DNA of 64,000 bases from Streptomyces rishiriensis (GCF_003112535.1 NZ_BEWA01000001.1:86888-150887); one strand, 5' to 3'; positions 27,899-36,699 are shown, counted from the stretch's first letter. Translations and numbers: made by a program. Notes: a model not told the origin generated them from the letters alone.

Positions 27899-28109
27899 GG
27901 GGTCACCTCAGCGTGTGCGCGGCGCGGGCGCCGGTCCCGTTGCGGGTGGCGGTCCCGTTCCGGGCGGCGGTGGACGAGGGAGGGGGCGGAGCCGGGGGGG
28001 GTGGCGGCCGGGGCGGGGCGGGGGGCCGGAGGCGGGGGCGGGAGCGGCCCGGGGGGGGCGGAGCGGCCGGGGGGCCGGGGGCGGGCGGGCTCCCGGGGCG
28101 GTGACGGCC

Positions 28110-28157
28110 GACGGGACCCGGCGGGCCGGTGGTGTCACCGGCCCGCCGGGTCCCGTC
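28110..28157 (-). terminator. 22-bp perfect hairpin after the EamA gene
   Basis: Arms 28110-28131 and 28136-28157 are exact reverse complements with a 4-nt loop. The hairpin lies 34 bp beyond the stop of the leftward EamA transporter gene and probably ends that transcript. Between it and the LuxR start (27899-28109) is a G-rich spacer without a gene. Confidence 0.75.
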
Positions 28158-28190
28158 CAGGGGTGGTGCGTGCGGTGAGGTCCGCGGGCC

Positions 28191-29150
28191 TCACTGGGCG
28201 CCGGCGGTCAGGCCCTTCGCCGGTGCGGGGGCGCCGGCGGGGGCGGCGCCGGCGGGGGCGGCCTGCTGCGCGGGCTTGTCCACGGGCTTGCGGCGCAGCA
28301 GCGCGATCGCGACGAGCACGGCGGCGGTGCCGAGCAGGACGCTCCAGCCGAGGGGCTCGTCGAGGAAGACGGCGCCCAGGACGACGGAGACGACGGTCAT
28401 CAGGTAGATGACGGTGGCCGCGGCCGCGGGGCCGTCCTTGGTGATGATGACCGTGTTGAGCAGGACGGCGAAGCCGGTGCACACCACGCCGAGGATGATC
28501 AGCGCGATCACGGAGTCGGTGCGCCACTCGACGGGCTCCAGGCCGATGAACGGCACGGCGACCAGGGTGAGCACGGCGGCGATGGTCAGCTGCCCGCCCG
28601 CCAGCATGAAGACGGGGATGCCGCGGCCGGCGAGGAAGCGGCCGACGTAGGCGAAGCTGCTGCCGAAGCTGACGGCGCCCAGGACGAAGCAGATGACGCT
28701 GCTGGTGGAGGCGTGGGTGCCGGGGCTCCAGGGAGCGGCCACCAGGACCACGCCGAGCAGACCGACGGCCATGCCCAGGATGCGGGCGGCGCCCAGCCGC
28801 TTCTCGGAGCCGAGCAGCACGGCCGCGCCCAGCGTCCAGACCGGGCCGGTGCCGCTGATGATGCCGGCGACGTTGCTGGAGCCGGTCACCTCGCCCTGGG
28901 CGAACAGCAGCCAGGGGACGGCGTTGCCGAGCAGCGCGGCCACGGCCATGTGTCCCAGGAGCCTGCGGTCGCGGGGCGGGCGCTGCCCCCGGGACAGGCC
29001 GATGGCCATCAGGACGGCGGCCCCCAGGACGAGCCGCACGAAGACCATCTCCACGGGCGAGAACCCGTAGCCGGAGATCTTGATCCAGAGGAAGACCGAA
29101 CCCCACAGCAGGCTCAGGCCGGACAGTCGCAGCAGCGCGCCGGATTTCAT
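28191..29150 (-). CDS. EamA/DMT-family transporter
   Basis: The 319-residue protein has about ten hydrophobic helices arranged as two EamA repeats (about residues 8-140 and 155-290), with LSLLWGSVFLWIKISGYG at the start and GTGPVWTLGAAVLLG at the repeat boundary. Family members export metabolites and amino acids across the membrane. The cytosolic tail is Ala/Pro-rich. It stands alone between two regulators and is one of three exporter candidates in the cluster (with MFS proteins at 31.2 and 54.5 kb). Confidence 0.85.
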   Translation of the reverse strand: MKSGALLRLSGLSLLWGSVFLWIKISGYGFSPVEMVFVRLVLGAAVLMAIGLSRGQRPPRDRRLLGHMAVAALLGNAVPWLLFAQGEVTGSSNVAGIISGTGPVWTLGAAVLLGSEKRLGAARILGMAVGLLGVVLVAAPWSPGTHASTSSVICFVLGAVSFGSSFAYVGRFLAGRGIPVFMLAGGQLTIAAVLTLVAVPFIGLEPVEWRTDSVIALIILGVVCTGFAVLLNTVIITKDGPAAAATVIYLMTVVSVVLGAVFLDEPLGWSVLLGTAAVLVAIALLRRKPVDKPAQQAAPAGAAPAGAPAPAKGLTAGAQ

Positions 29151-29341
29151 GGCGGACCCTCACATTCAGCGGAAGACAGGGGCGACAAGGGGGGGAGACG
29201 GGGACGGAACTCGTCCGCCGGCCCGCACCAAGAGCGTCGCCCGTGCCGCCGCCCGGGGTCCAGCAAGTAATCTTTCCGATGAACGTGAAGGCAGACTGAA
29301 ACATTCGATACTTCGGCCGAATGAGCCCTCTTCCTATGAGA

Positions 29342-30310
29342 TCACGGCTGGGGTGACCGTTCCAGCTCCGATTCAGCTGCCCGTGCCGCCTCGCTCAGGG
29401 CCTCCAGGACCGCCGCGATCTGGGGCACTCCCCCGCTGCCGGGGCGCACCGCGGCGAACACCCGGCGCCAGGGCGCGTCGTCGAAGCGCCGCACCGTGAC
29501 GCCGGGCTGGGAGGACCGGCGGGCCAGCCGGGGCACCAGGCAGATGCCCAGGCCCTGCCGGACGGCGGCGAAGGTGGCGTCCCAGTCGCCGATGACATGG
29601 GTGGCCTGCGGGGTGAAGCCGGCGGCCGCGCAGGCCGCGAGGGGGATCTCCTGGCACATGCCGACCGTGGCGAAGATCCACGCCTCGTCGGCCAGCTCCC
29701 CCAGGGTCAGCGAGGGCGCCTGTGCCAGCGGATGCTCCTCGGGCAGCGCCACGTCGAACACCTCCGTCATCAGGGGCCGTTTGTCGAAGCGGGAGTCGAG
29801 GGCGGGCGCGGCCGGCGACTCGACGGCGATGACCACGTCCGTGCGGCCCAGCTCCAGCAGCTCGAAGCTGACGGGCGGATCGACCTCCGCCAGCGTCGTG
29901 CGCAGTTCGGGCAGGCGCCGCTTGAGGATGCCGGCGGCCGGCAGGATGAGCGGCGAGAGGGTGGTGCCGAACCCCGACACCGACACCTCGCCGCGCTCTC
30001 CCCCGCCGTGCTCGGCCAGCGCGCGGTGCAGCCGGTCGATGCTCCCGAAGATCTCCTCGGCGTGGCGCAGCACCACCTTCGCCGCGCCCGTGAGCCGCAG
30101 CCGGCGCCCCACGGGCTCGGTCAGCGCTACGCCCAACTCCTTCGCCAGACCGGCGAGTTGCTGGGAGACGGCCGACGGAGTCAGATGCAGCGCGGCCGCC
30201 ACCGCGCTGACCGTGCCCCGCCGGTCCAGCTCCACCAGAACCCGCAGCTTGCGCAGATCGAGTTCGCTGCCGTACGGCTTGGCCGTCGCAGCACCCTTGT
30301 CCATGCCCAT
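29342..30310 (-). CDS. LysR-family transcriptional regulator
   Basis: The 322-residue protein has the LysR winged helix-turn-helix (about residues 17-75: LRKLRVLVELDRRGTVSAVAAALHLTPSAVSQQLAGL) and a periplasmic-binding-protein-like effector domain. It is separated by 13 bp from the stop of the F420-type oxidoreductase gene upstream, so it may belong to the same transcript as that gene and the MFS gene. A conserved PBP-type effector pocket implies an organic acid or aromatic ligand, not identifiable from sequence. Confidence 0.87.
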   Translation of the reverse strand: MGMDKGAATAKPYGSELDLRKLRVLVELDRRGTVSAVAAALHLTPSAVSQQLAGLAKELGVALTEPVGRRLRLTGAAKVVLRHAEEIFGSIDRLHRALAEHGGGERGEVSVSGFGTTLSPLILPAAGILKRRLPELRTTLAEVDPPVSFELLELGRTDVVIAVESPAAPALDSRFDKRPLMTEVFDVALPEEHPLAQAPSLTLGELADEAWIFATVGMCQEIPLAACAAAGFTPQATHVIGDWDATFAAVRQGLGICLVPRLARRSSQPGVTVRRFDDAPWRRVFAAVRPGSGGVPQIAAVLEALSEAARAAESELERSPQP

Positions 30311-30323
30311 GTCTGGCGCAACG

Positions 30324-31241
30324 TCAGCGCAGCCGTTCGTGTTCCAGGTCGATCACCTCCTTCGCCAGCCGCTCGAACGCGGCGAGGTCGGCGGCGTCGC
30401 GGTCGGCGTCACGGCGCTGGCCGGGGAAGGTGGGGTCCAGGACGACCGTGTCGGCGCCCAGCCGGTCGAGCAGGACGAGGTCGTCGTGGATCTGCTCCAG
30501 GCTGCCCTCGCCGAGGACCCGCCCGGCGGGCAGCGGCCGGCCGGTCAGCCGCAGCTTGATGCGCGGCGCGAGCGCGGGCACCGGCAGGTTCAGCCGCTTG
30601 GCGGTGTCGCGCAGCGCGGGCAGGCCGAGGTGCACCAGCCAGTCGGCGGTGACGGAGGTGGGGTGCCAGGCGTCGCCGTAGCGGGCGGCCCTGCGCAGGG
30701 CGCCCGCGCTGTGGCCGCCGATCCACACCGGCGGTCCCGAGGGCTGCGCCGGGCGGGGAGCGGTGTGCACGGGGCCGAACCTGACGAACTCCCCGTCGTG
30801 GGCGACGACGTCCCGCGTCCAGAACGCCTTGATCACCTGCAGGTACTCGTCGCTGCGGGCCCCCCGGCGGGCGTAGGGCACCCCGAGGGCGGCGAACTCG
30901 CCCGCCGCCCAGCCCGCGGCGGCCCCGAACACGAACCGGCCCCCGCTGAGCTGGTCGATGTTCGCCACCTGACGGGCCACCAGCAGGGGGTGGCGGTAGG
31001 GCAGGATGGTCACGGTCGTCCCGATGCGCACGCGGCTCGTGATGCCCGCGAGCCAGGCGAGCACGGTGAACGGGTCGTAGAAGGGGGCGGGGAAGAGGTG
31101 CTCCACCTCGGGCGTGGGCGCCACGTGGTCGGACACCATCAGCTGGTGGTAGCCCATCTCCTCCAGCCGCCGGGCCCAGTCCAGCATGGTTGCCGGCGTG
31201 GCGGCCGGACCGTAGTTGGGCAGGTTAGCGCCGAACTTCAT
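30324..31241 (-). CDS. LLM-class F420-dependent oxidoreductase
   Basis: The 305-residue protein has the luciferase-like TIM-barrel pattern of F420-dependent enzymes: MKFGANLPNYG, YHQLMVSDHVA, VRIGTTVTILPYRHPLLVARQVANIDQLSGGRFVFGAAAG. The motif around LSGGRFVFG is typical of the F420-binding group. Such enzymes reduce or oxidise C=C, C=N or hydroxyl groups and are frequent in Streptomyces clusters. It overlaps the end of the MFS gene by 17 bp, so the MFS, oxidoreductase and LysR genes form an operon. Confidence 0.85.
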   Translation of the reverse strand: MKFGANLPNYGPAATPATMLDWARRLEEMGYHQLMVSDHVAPTPEVEHLFPAPFYDPFTVLAWLAGITSRVRIGTTVTILPYRHPLLVARQVANIDQLSGGRFVFGAAAGWAAGEFAALGVPYARRGARSDEYLQVIKAFWTRDVVAHDGEFVRFGPVHTAPRPAQPSGPPVWIGGHSAGALRRAARYGDAWHPTSVTADWLVHLGLPALRDTAKRLNLPVPALAPRIKLRLTGRPLPAGRVLGEGSLEQIHDDLVLLDRLGADTVVLDPTFPGQRRDADRDAADLAAFERLAKEVIDLEHERLR

Positions 31242-32430
31242 GGGAGTCTCCGTTTCGCTCGGACCCCGGGAGCGCAGGTGCGTCCGGGGCTGGGTGGGGC
31301 GCGCCGGGCAGGAACCGGCGGCCGAGGAGGTGCAGCCCGCAGGCCGCGGCGGCCACGGCCGCGGCGAGCGGCGGCAGCCGGCCCGGCGCGATCCCGGCCG
31401 ACAGAGCGGCCCCGCCGAGTGCGGCGCCGGCCGAGCCGCCGAGATAGGTGGCGGAGCTGTTCAGCGCGAGAACGGCCGCGCCGCCGCGGGGCCGCAGGCC
31501 CAGCAGCCGGTGCTGCTGGGGCACCACGAACGCCCAGCCGGCCGCGCCCCACAGCACCAGCGGCACCAGCACGGCCGGGCCGCTCAGCAGCCCGAGCGGG
31601 GCCAGGCACAGGGACAGTGCGGCGAGCAGCACCGCCACCTGGGCGCCGGAGCGGCCGGTGCGGTCCAGCAGCGGCCCGGCCAGGAAGCTTCCCGCGACCC
31701 CTCCGGCGCCCCACAGCCACAGCGCCGCCTGGTGCGCGGTGACACCGCGGGCGTCGAGCACCGGCGCCAGGTAGGTGTACAGGCCCAGGCTGGCCACGGT
31801 CTGCAGGAACGTCGTCAGCACCGCGACCGCGACCCGCCGGTCCGTCAGCTGGGCGCCGCGCTCGCGCAGTCCGGGCATCGCGGCGCCGGACACCGCCGGC
31901 AGCAGCAGCGCCGAACCCGCCAGCGACACCACGCCGATCGCGGTGACCAGCCACAGCGCCGCCCGCCAGCCCGCGTGCTGGGCCAGGAACAGCCCGCCCG
32001 GCACCCCGAGCACGGTGCCCGAGCTCAGCCCGCCGAGCACCACCGCCAGCGCCCGGCCGCGCCGCTCGGGGCCGGCGAGCGCGGCGGCCGCGGTCGCCGC
32101 GACCGGCATGAACACCCCGGCGGCCACCCCGGCCAGGCCGCGCGCCACCGCCAGCGCGGCCAGCGAGGGCGCCAGCGCGGAGGCGGCGTTGGCCAGGCAG
32201 AACAGGAAGAGCGCCGCGACGAGGACCTGCCGGATGCCCCAGCGCGAGAGGGCCGCGCCCACGAGCGGGGCGAGCAGGGCGTAGCAGAGCATGAAGACGG
32301 TCACGAGCTGGCCCGTCACGGAGGCCGGCTCGTGCAGGTCCCTGCCGATGGCGGGCAGCAGTCCCGCCGTCACGTAGGCGTCGGTCCCCACCGCCAGCGC
32401 TCCGAACCCGAGCAGCAGCACGCGCAGCAC
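31225..32430 (-). CDS. MFS transporter (DHA1-type exporter)
   Basis: The 401-residue protein has about 12 transmembrane segments. Motif A is loosely visible after helix 2 (VGAALSRWGIRQVL), and motif C-like glycines occur in helix 5 (GLSSGTVLGVPGGLFLA). It resembles the AraJ/CmlA-type drug exporters. The GTG start at 32430 was chosen because GGAGG lies at the right distance and the first helix then begins at once (LRVLLLGFGALAVGTDAY). Its first-gene position suggests export of the cluster product or an intermediate. Confidence 0.85.
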   Translation of the reverse strand: MLRVLLLGFGALAVGTDAYVTAGLLPAIGRDLHEPASVTGQLVTVFMLCYALLAPLVGAALSRWGIRQVLVAALFLFCLANAASALAPSLAALAVARGLAGVAAGVFMPVAATAAAALAGPERRGRALAVVLGGLSSGTVLGVPGGLFLAQHAGWRAALWLVTAIGVVSLAGSALLLPAVSGAAMPGLRERGAQLTDRRVAVAVLTTFLQTVASLGLYTYLAPVLDARGVTAHQAALWLWGAGGVAGSFLAGPLLDRTGRSGAQVAVLLAALSLCLAPLGLLSGPAVLVPLVLWGAAGWAFVVPQQHRLLGLRPRGGAAVLALNSSATYLGGSAGAALGGAALSAGIAPGRLPPLAAAVAAAACGLHLLGRRFLPGAPHPAPDAPALPGSERNGDSHEVRR

Positions 32431-32643
32431 GGTGTCTCCTCCCTCGTCGGCGTCCTGGTGGGTCAAGCCTGACCCGGGGACCGGCGCGAAGGGGCGTTCG
32501 GACGGGCCGGGGGTTCGGGTTCCCACATCCCCCGGGCCGCCGGACGGCTGCGGCCCGGCCGCAGCGCCCTAACGTCGATGTCCCGACGGGGCAGTGGCCC
32601 AGCCGGCCGCCGTACCGAATCGACGCGACGGAAGGGATGAGCC

Positions 32644-34314
32644 ATGCAGGACCGTGCCATCATCGACTCCTGGTTCCCCGCCGACCTGCTCCCGCCCGCT
32701 CACTGGGAAGAGCACTACACGCCGCGGGAGCTGCCGCCCGGCGCCCGGGTGACCCGGTTCGCGCCCAGTCCCACCGGCTCGATGCACCTGGGCGGCCTGT
32801 ACGTGGCGACGCTGGCCCAGGATCTCGCCCGGCGTTCCGGCGGGGTGTACCTGGTGCGGATCGAGGACACCGACAAGGACCGTGAAGTGGCGGGCGCCGC
32901 CGAGGAGTTCGCCCGGATCTTCCGCTACTTCGCTCTGGAACCGGACGAGGGTGAACAGGAGGGGGGCCGCTGGGGCCCCTACCGGCAGTCCGACCGTGCG
33001 GGCATCTACCTGTCGTACGTGCGGGAGCTGGTGCGCGGGCAGCGGGCCTACCCGTGCTTCTGCTCCCCCGAACGGCTGGAGGACAACGCCGGGCAGCAGC
33101 GGCGCTCGCGCTCCCCGCTCGGCTACTACGGCAAGTGGGCCCGCTGCCGTTCGCTGTCCGTGCGGGAGGCCGGGGAGCGGATCGCGGCCGGGGAGGCGTA
33201 CACCGTCCGGCTGCGCTGCCCGGCCGGCCTGCCGGGCCGGGTGCGCTTTCGCGACCTGGTGCGCGGGGCGCTGACGATGCTGGACAACGGCAACGACGTG
33301 GTGGTGCTGAAGTCCGCGGACGCCGAGGGCCGCCGGCTGCCCACCTACCACCTGGCCCATGTGGTGGACGACCATCTGATGCGGGTGAACCTCGTGGTGC
33401 GCGGCGAGGAGTGGATCTCGTCGCTGCCGCTGCACCACCAGCTGCACCGGGCGCTCGGTTTCCGCCCGCCGGAGTACGCCCACATCGCGCCGCTGATGAA
33501 GCTGGACGGCTCCAGTCGGCGCAAGCTGAGCAAGCGCAAGGACCCCGAGTCGGCGGCCGGGTTCTACGAGGCGGCCGGGTATCCGGCGGCGGCGGTCGCC
33601 CACTATCTGCGCGGGCTGGCCAACAGCCGTGTCGCCGGGCTGGCGACCGGCCGGGCGCTCGCCGAGCCTTTGCGGCTGGCGGAGATGGGGGCCGCCGGCC
33701 CGATGGTGGACCTGCTCAAGCTGCGCTCCCTGAGCCGCGAGTACATCGCCTCGCTGGAGCCCGCGCAGGCCCTCGCGCAGCTCGGCGACTGGGCGGCCGG
33801 GTACGCGCCCGAGCTGCTCGCCGTCCTGCGCAAGCACCCCGACCTCGCGCTGGCCGCGTTCGAGATGGCCCGGCGCGGCAACGGCACGCCCCGCAAGGAC
33901 CTCGCGTGCTGGCAGGAGTTCACGACCGCCTACGGCTTCTGCTTCCCCGAGCTGCACGAGATGGTGGACCGGCCGGGCGACGGCCGGTTCGGGGGGCTGC
34001 CCGGTCCGGCGGTGTCCGCCCTCGCCGCGGACCTGGCGGCGTGCTACCGGCACGCGGGTCCGGCGCAGGACTGGTTCGCCGTGCTGCGCACGGTGGCCGA
34101 GCGGCACGGTTTCGCCCCGGACGTGCGCGCCCACCGGGCCGATCCCGGCGCCTACCGGGGCTCGATCCGGGACGTGGCCAACGTGGTGCGGGTGTGCCTC
34201 ACGGGCAGCCGCCGCAGCCCGGACCTGTTCCAGGTGGCCCAGTCGCTCGGGGAGGAAGAGGTGCTGCGCCGGCTCAGGCCGCTGGCCACCGGGGCGCCGG
34301 CCGGCCGGTGTTGA
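32644..34314 (+). CDS. gltX: Glutamyl-tRNA synthetase homologue
   Basis: The 556-residue class I synthetase has the HIGH-equivalent in RFAPSPTGSMHLGGLYVATLAQDLA (about residues 39-63), YLVRIEDTDKDRE, a Cys pair in CFCSPERL with a following Cys near YYGKWARC (zinc site), and the KMSKS-equivalent KLSKRK (about 297-302). It is somewhat longer than typical bacterial GluRS. Glu-tRNA is the substrate of HemA, so this extra copy would feed the hem operon. It is the only rightward gene in this part and has its own promoter. Alternative: a self-resistance synthetase, or a Glu-tRNA source for a tRNA-dependent ligase. Confidence 0.85.
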   Translation: MQDRAIIDSWFPADLLPPAHWEEHYTPRELPPGARVTRFAPSPTGSMHLGGLYVATLAQDLARRSGGVYLVRIEDTDKDREVAGAAEEFARIFRYFALEPDEGEQEGGRWGPYRQSDRAGIYLSYVRELVRGQRAYPCFCSPERLEDNAGQQRRSRSPLGYYGKWARCRSLSVREAGERIAAGEAYTVRLRCPAGLPGRVRFRDLVRGALTMLDNGNDVVVLKSADAEGRRLPTYHLAHVVDDHLMRVNLVVRGEEWISSLPLHHQLHRALGFRPPEYAHIAPLMKLDGSSRRKLSKRKDPESAAGFYEAAGYPAAAVAHYLRGLANSRVAGLATGRALAEPLRLAEMGAAGPMVDLLKLRSLSREYIASLEPAQALAQLGDWAAGYAPELLAVLRKHPDLALAAFEMARRGNGTPRKDLACWQEFTTAYGFCFPELHEMVDRPGDGRFGGLPGPAVSALAADLAACYRHAGPAQDWFAVLRTVAERHGFAPDVRAHRADPGAYRGSIRDVANVVRVCLTGSRRSPDLFQVAQSLGEEEVLRRLRPLATGAPAGRC

Positions 34315-34345
34315 GACGGCGTCCGCCGAAATGGCGCGGATGAGA

Positions 34346-34375
34346 CGGCGCCGGCCGCCGCGGCGGCCGGCGCCG
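34346..34375. terminator. 30-bp perfect palindrome after gltX
   Basis: The sequence is self-complementary about its centre at 34360/34361 and lies 32 bp after the gltX stop. It is followed by a G-rich stretch with two imperfect direct copies of a unit starting CCCCGTACCGGCGCGGC (near 34398 and 34435). It probably serves as the rightward terminator. Confidence 0.55.
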
Positions 34376-34539
34376 GCACGGCAGGCGGCGGGAGAGGCCC
34401 CGTACCGGCGCGGCGGGCGGCGGACGGCGGGCGGCCCCGTACCGGCGCGGCAGGCGGCAGACGGCGGGCGGCGGGCGGCGGGCGGCGGGAGAGGAGGGCG
34501 CCCGGGGAAGGGTGAGAGCGAGGGCGCAGGCGAGAGGGA

Positions 34540-34568
34540 GACGGCGGCCCGGTGTCCGGGCCGCCGTC
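34540..34568 (-). terminator. Hairpin at the end of the NRPS-side gene run
   Basis: A perfect 13-bp stem (34540-34552 with 34556-34568) with a TGT loop lies 16 bp beyond the stop of the leftward YciI-LuxR gene. It likely ends the long leftward transcript. Confidence 0.65.
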
Positions 34569-34583
34569 GGGGGTGTCGCGCGC

Positions 34584-35102
34584 TCAGCTCGCGAGCAGCC
34601 GCTCGCCGCGCAGGGCGACCGCCAGCTGTGCGCGGCGGCTGATCGACAGCTTGCGGTAGATGCGCGTGATGTGCTGTTCCACCGCGCGCGGCGACACCGT
34701 GAAGTGCTCGGCGATCTGCCGGTTGGTCAGTCCGTCCAGCATCATCCGGGCGACCCTCAGCTCGTGGGCGCTGAGCCGCCCGGCCGGTTCGGTGTCGTCG
34801 GCGGCCGGGCTGGCGCACTCTGCTCGCTCCTCCGCTCCGAGCAGATCGTCCATGCCCTGGACCGTGACGTCCAGCGTCAGCCGCTCCTGGGTGTAGGGGT
34901 CGGCGCCGAGCAGCTGGTGCACCGCGGCCCGGTCCTGCGCCTTGACCACGAGCACCTCCCTGCGGCCTTCCTCCCAGATTCCCCCGCCGAGCAGCACGCC
35001 CTGGTGCATGAGCCTGCGCCAGTACGTCCGGTGAGCCGGCCGCAGCCGCTGCAACCGGGGATCGTCCTGGAACGCACGGCTGATGATGTACCGCACGGTC
35101 AC
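34584..35102 (-). CDS. YciI-like domain fused to LuxR-type DNA-binding domain (copy 2)
   Basis: The 172-residue protein repeats the architecture of the gene at 27359-27898: N-terminal YciI-like domain (RPAHRTYWRRLMHQGVLLGGGIWEEG) and C-terminal LuxR helix-turn-helix (LSAHELRVARMMLDGLTNRQIAEHFTVSPRAVEQHITRIYRKLSISRRAQLA). The two DNA-binding domains are nearly identical in the recognition helix region, so they may bind the same sites. It is the last gene of the long leftward run, 34 bp after serA. This placement gives feedback: the operon would make its own regulator. Confidence 0.8.
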   Translation of the reverse strand: MTVRYIISRAFQDDPRLQRLRPAHRTYWRRLMHQGVLLGGGIWEEGRREVLVVKAQDRAAVHQLLGADPYTQERLTLDVTVQGMDDLLGAEERAECASPAADDTEPAGRLSAHELRVARMMLDGLTNRQIAEHFTVSPRAVEQHITRIYRKLSISRRAQLAVALRGERLLAS

Positions 35103-35136
35103 CGCCTTCTGACGTGTCTCATGTGGCTGCGCCTCC

Positions 35137-36138
35137 TCATGCGGCCCGGGGCACGGGCCGGGGCGGGGTCTCCTGGGCGGGGCGCCGGCCGCTCACCTGG
35201 TTGACCGCGTCCGGCACGGGCTGCCCCGTCAGGGCCAGGCGCACCGAGCGGGCGACGGCGATGCCGGCCTTCTCCTGCGCCTCGTCGGTGGACGCGCCCA
35301 GGTGCGGGGTGGCCACGACCTGGTCGAACTCGAAGAGCGGGGAGTGCGTGCAGGGCTCCTTCGCGTACACGTCGAGTCCGGCGCCGGCGACGCGGCCCTC
35401 CTTCAGCGCCCGGTACAGCGCCTCCTCGTCGACGATCCCGCCGCGCGCGGCGTTGACGATGCGCACGCTCGGCTTGACCTTGCGCAGCGCCTCGTCGCCG
35501 ATCAGGCCGACCGTCTCGGGCGTCTTGGGCAGGTGGACGGTGATGAAGTCGGAGACCTCCAGCAGCTCGTCCAGCGAGAGGACCTTCACGCCCATCTGCG
35601 CGGCGCGCGCGGGCTGCACGTAGGGGTCGTGGGCGACGACCTTCATCCCGAAGCCGGACATGCGCTGCGCGACGAGCGCGCCGATGCGGCCCAGGCCGAC
35701 CACGCCGAGGGTCTTCTCGGCGAGCTCCACGCCCGTGTACCTGCTGCGCTTCCACTCGCCGTTCTTCAGCGCGGCGTCGGCCTGCGGGATGTGGCGGGCG
35801 GTGGCGAGCAGCAGGGCGCAGGCAAGCTCGGCGGCGGTCACGATGTTCGAGGTGGGGGCGTTGACGACCATCACGCCGGCCTTGGTGGCGGCGCGGACGT
35901 CGACGTTGTCCAGGCCGACGCCGGCCCGTGCGACGACCTTCAGCCTGGCGGCTGCGGCGATCGCCTCGGCGTCGACCTCGGTGGCCGAGCGGATCAGGAT
36001 CGCGTCGACGTCGGCGAGGGCCGGGAGCAGTTCGGCTCGGTCCGCTCCGTTGCAGTGCCGGATCTCGAAGTCCGGGCCGAGCGCGTCCACGGTGGCGGGC
36101 GAGAGCTCTTCGGCGATGAGTACGACAGGTCTGCTCAT
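35137..36138 (-). CDS. serA: Short D-3-phosphoglycerate dehydrogenase without ACT domain
   Basis: The 333-residue protein oxidises 3-phosphoglycerate to 3-phosphohydroxypyruvate for serine synthesis. The substrate and NAD domains are complete: ARAGVGLDNVD, GVVGLGRIGALVAQRM, HDPYVQPARAAQMGV, NAARGGIVDEEAL, and the catalytic His in TPHLGASTDEAQEKAG. Actinobacterial SerA is normally about 530 residues with ASB and ACT domains that bring feedback inhibition by serine. Here the protein stops after the NAD fold. It should be insensitive to serine and could supply serine for the TrpB-like enzyme encoded upstream in the same gene run. Confidence 0.88.
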   Translation of the reverse strand: MSRPVVLIAEELSPATVDALGPDFEIRHCNGADRAELLPALADVDAILIRSATEVDAEAIAAAARLKVVARAGVGLDNVDVRAATKAGVMVVNAPTSNIVTAAELACALLLATARHIPQADAALKNGEWKRSRYTGVELAEKTLGVVGLGRIGALVAQRMSGFGMKVVAHDPYVQPARAAQMGVKVLSLDELLEVSDFITVHLPKTPETVGLIGDEALRKVKPSVRIVNAARGGIVDEEALYRALKEGRVAGAGLDVYAKEPCTHSPLFEFDQVVATPHLGASTDEAQEKAGIAVARSVRLALTGQPVPDAVNQVSGRRPAQETPPRPVPRAA

Positions 36139-36195
36139 GGGAGATTTCCCTTCCTCGGTGGGGGCGGGGCGGGCGGGAGCGCGGCGGAAAGGGCG

Positions 36196-36699
36196 TCAGC
36201 CGCCCGCCGGGTACCGGCCCCCCGCGTACAGCACGGCGGGCGGCCGTTCGTCGGCGCGCGACCAGGTCACGGCGCCGGCGACGAGAGTGTGGTCGAACAC
36301 GCGGACAGAGCTGCTGACGTCGCACACCGCGGCCACCGAGGCCGCCGCCAGCACCGGGACGCCGTGCTGCGGGCGCCAGGACACGCCGCCGAAGCGCTGG
36401 GCCGCGGTGCCCGTCGCGAACTGCCCGGCCAGGTGCCGGTCGCCGAACGCCAGCACGTTCACCGCGAAGGCGCCGCTCGCCAGGACCTGTTCCAGCGTCC
36501 GGCTCGCCGTGGACAGCGAGACGAGCAGCGACGGCGGCCGCAGCGACAGCGACATGAGGGCGTTCACGGTGCAGCCGACCGGCCCGTCGGGGCCCTGCGC
36601 GGTGATCACCGCGACGCCCGTGGGCAGCCGGGCCATCGCGTGGCGGAACGCCTCGTCCGGCACTGCGGGAGGCGCGGACAGCAGGCTCTCGGTCGTCAT
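36196..36699 (-). CDS. Flavin reductase (FMN/FAD:NAD(P)H) family protein
   Basis: The 167-residue protein has the split-barrel flavin reductase pattern: FRHAMARLPTGVAVITAQGPDGPVGCTVNALMSLSLRPPSLLVSLS, FAVNVLAFGDRHLAGQFA, and a C-terminal H-T-L-V-A-G-AVTW element. Such proteins supply reduced flavin to two-component monooxygenases; BtrV plays this role in butirosin side-chain synthesis. No two-component oxygenase is obvious next to it, but the F420/LLM protein or the acyl-CoA-dehydrogenase-like proteins (some of which are flavin-dependent hydroxylases) could be partners. It overlaps the BtrH-like gene by 4 bp. Confidence 0.85.
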   Translation of the reverse strand: MTTESLLSAPPAVPDEAFRHAMARLPTGVAVITAQGPDGPVGCTVNALMSLSLRPPSLLVSLSTASRTLEQVLASGAFAVNVLAFGDRHLAGQFATGTAAQRFGGVSWRPQHGVPVLAAASVAAVCDVSSSVRVFDHTLVAGAVTWSRADERPPAVLYAGGRYPAGG

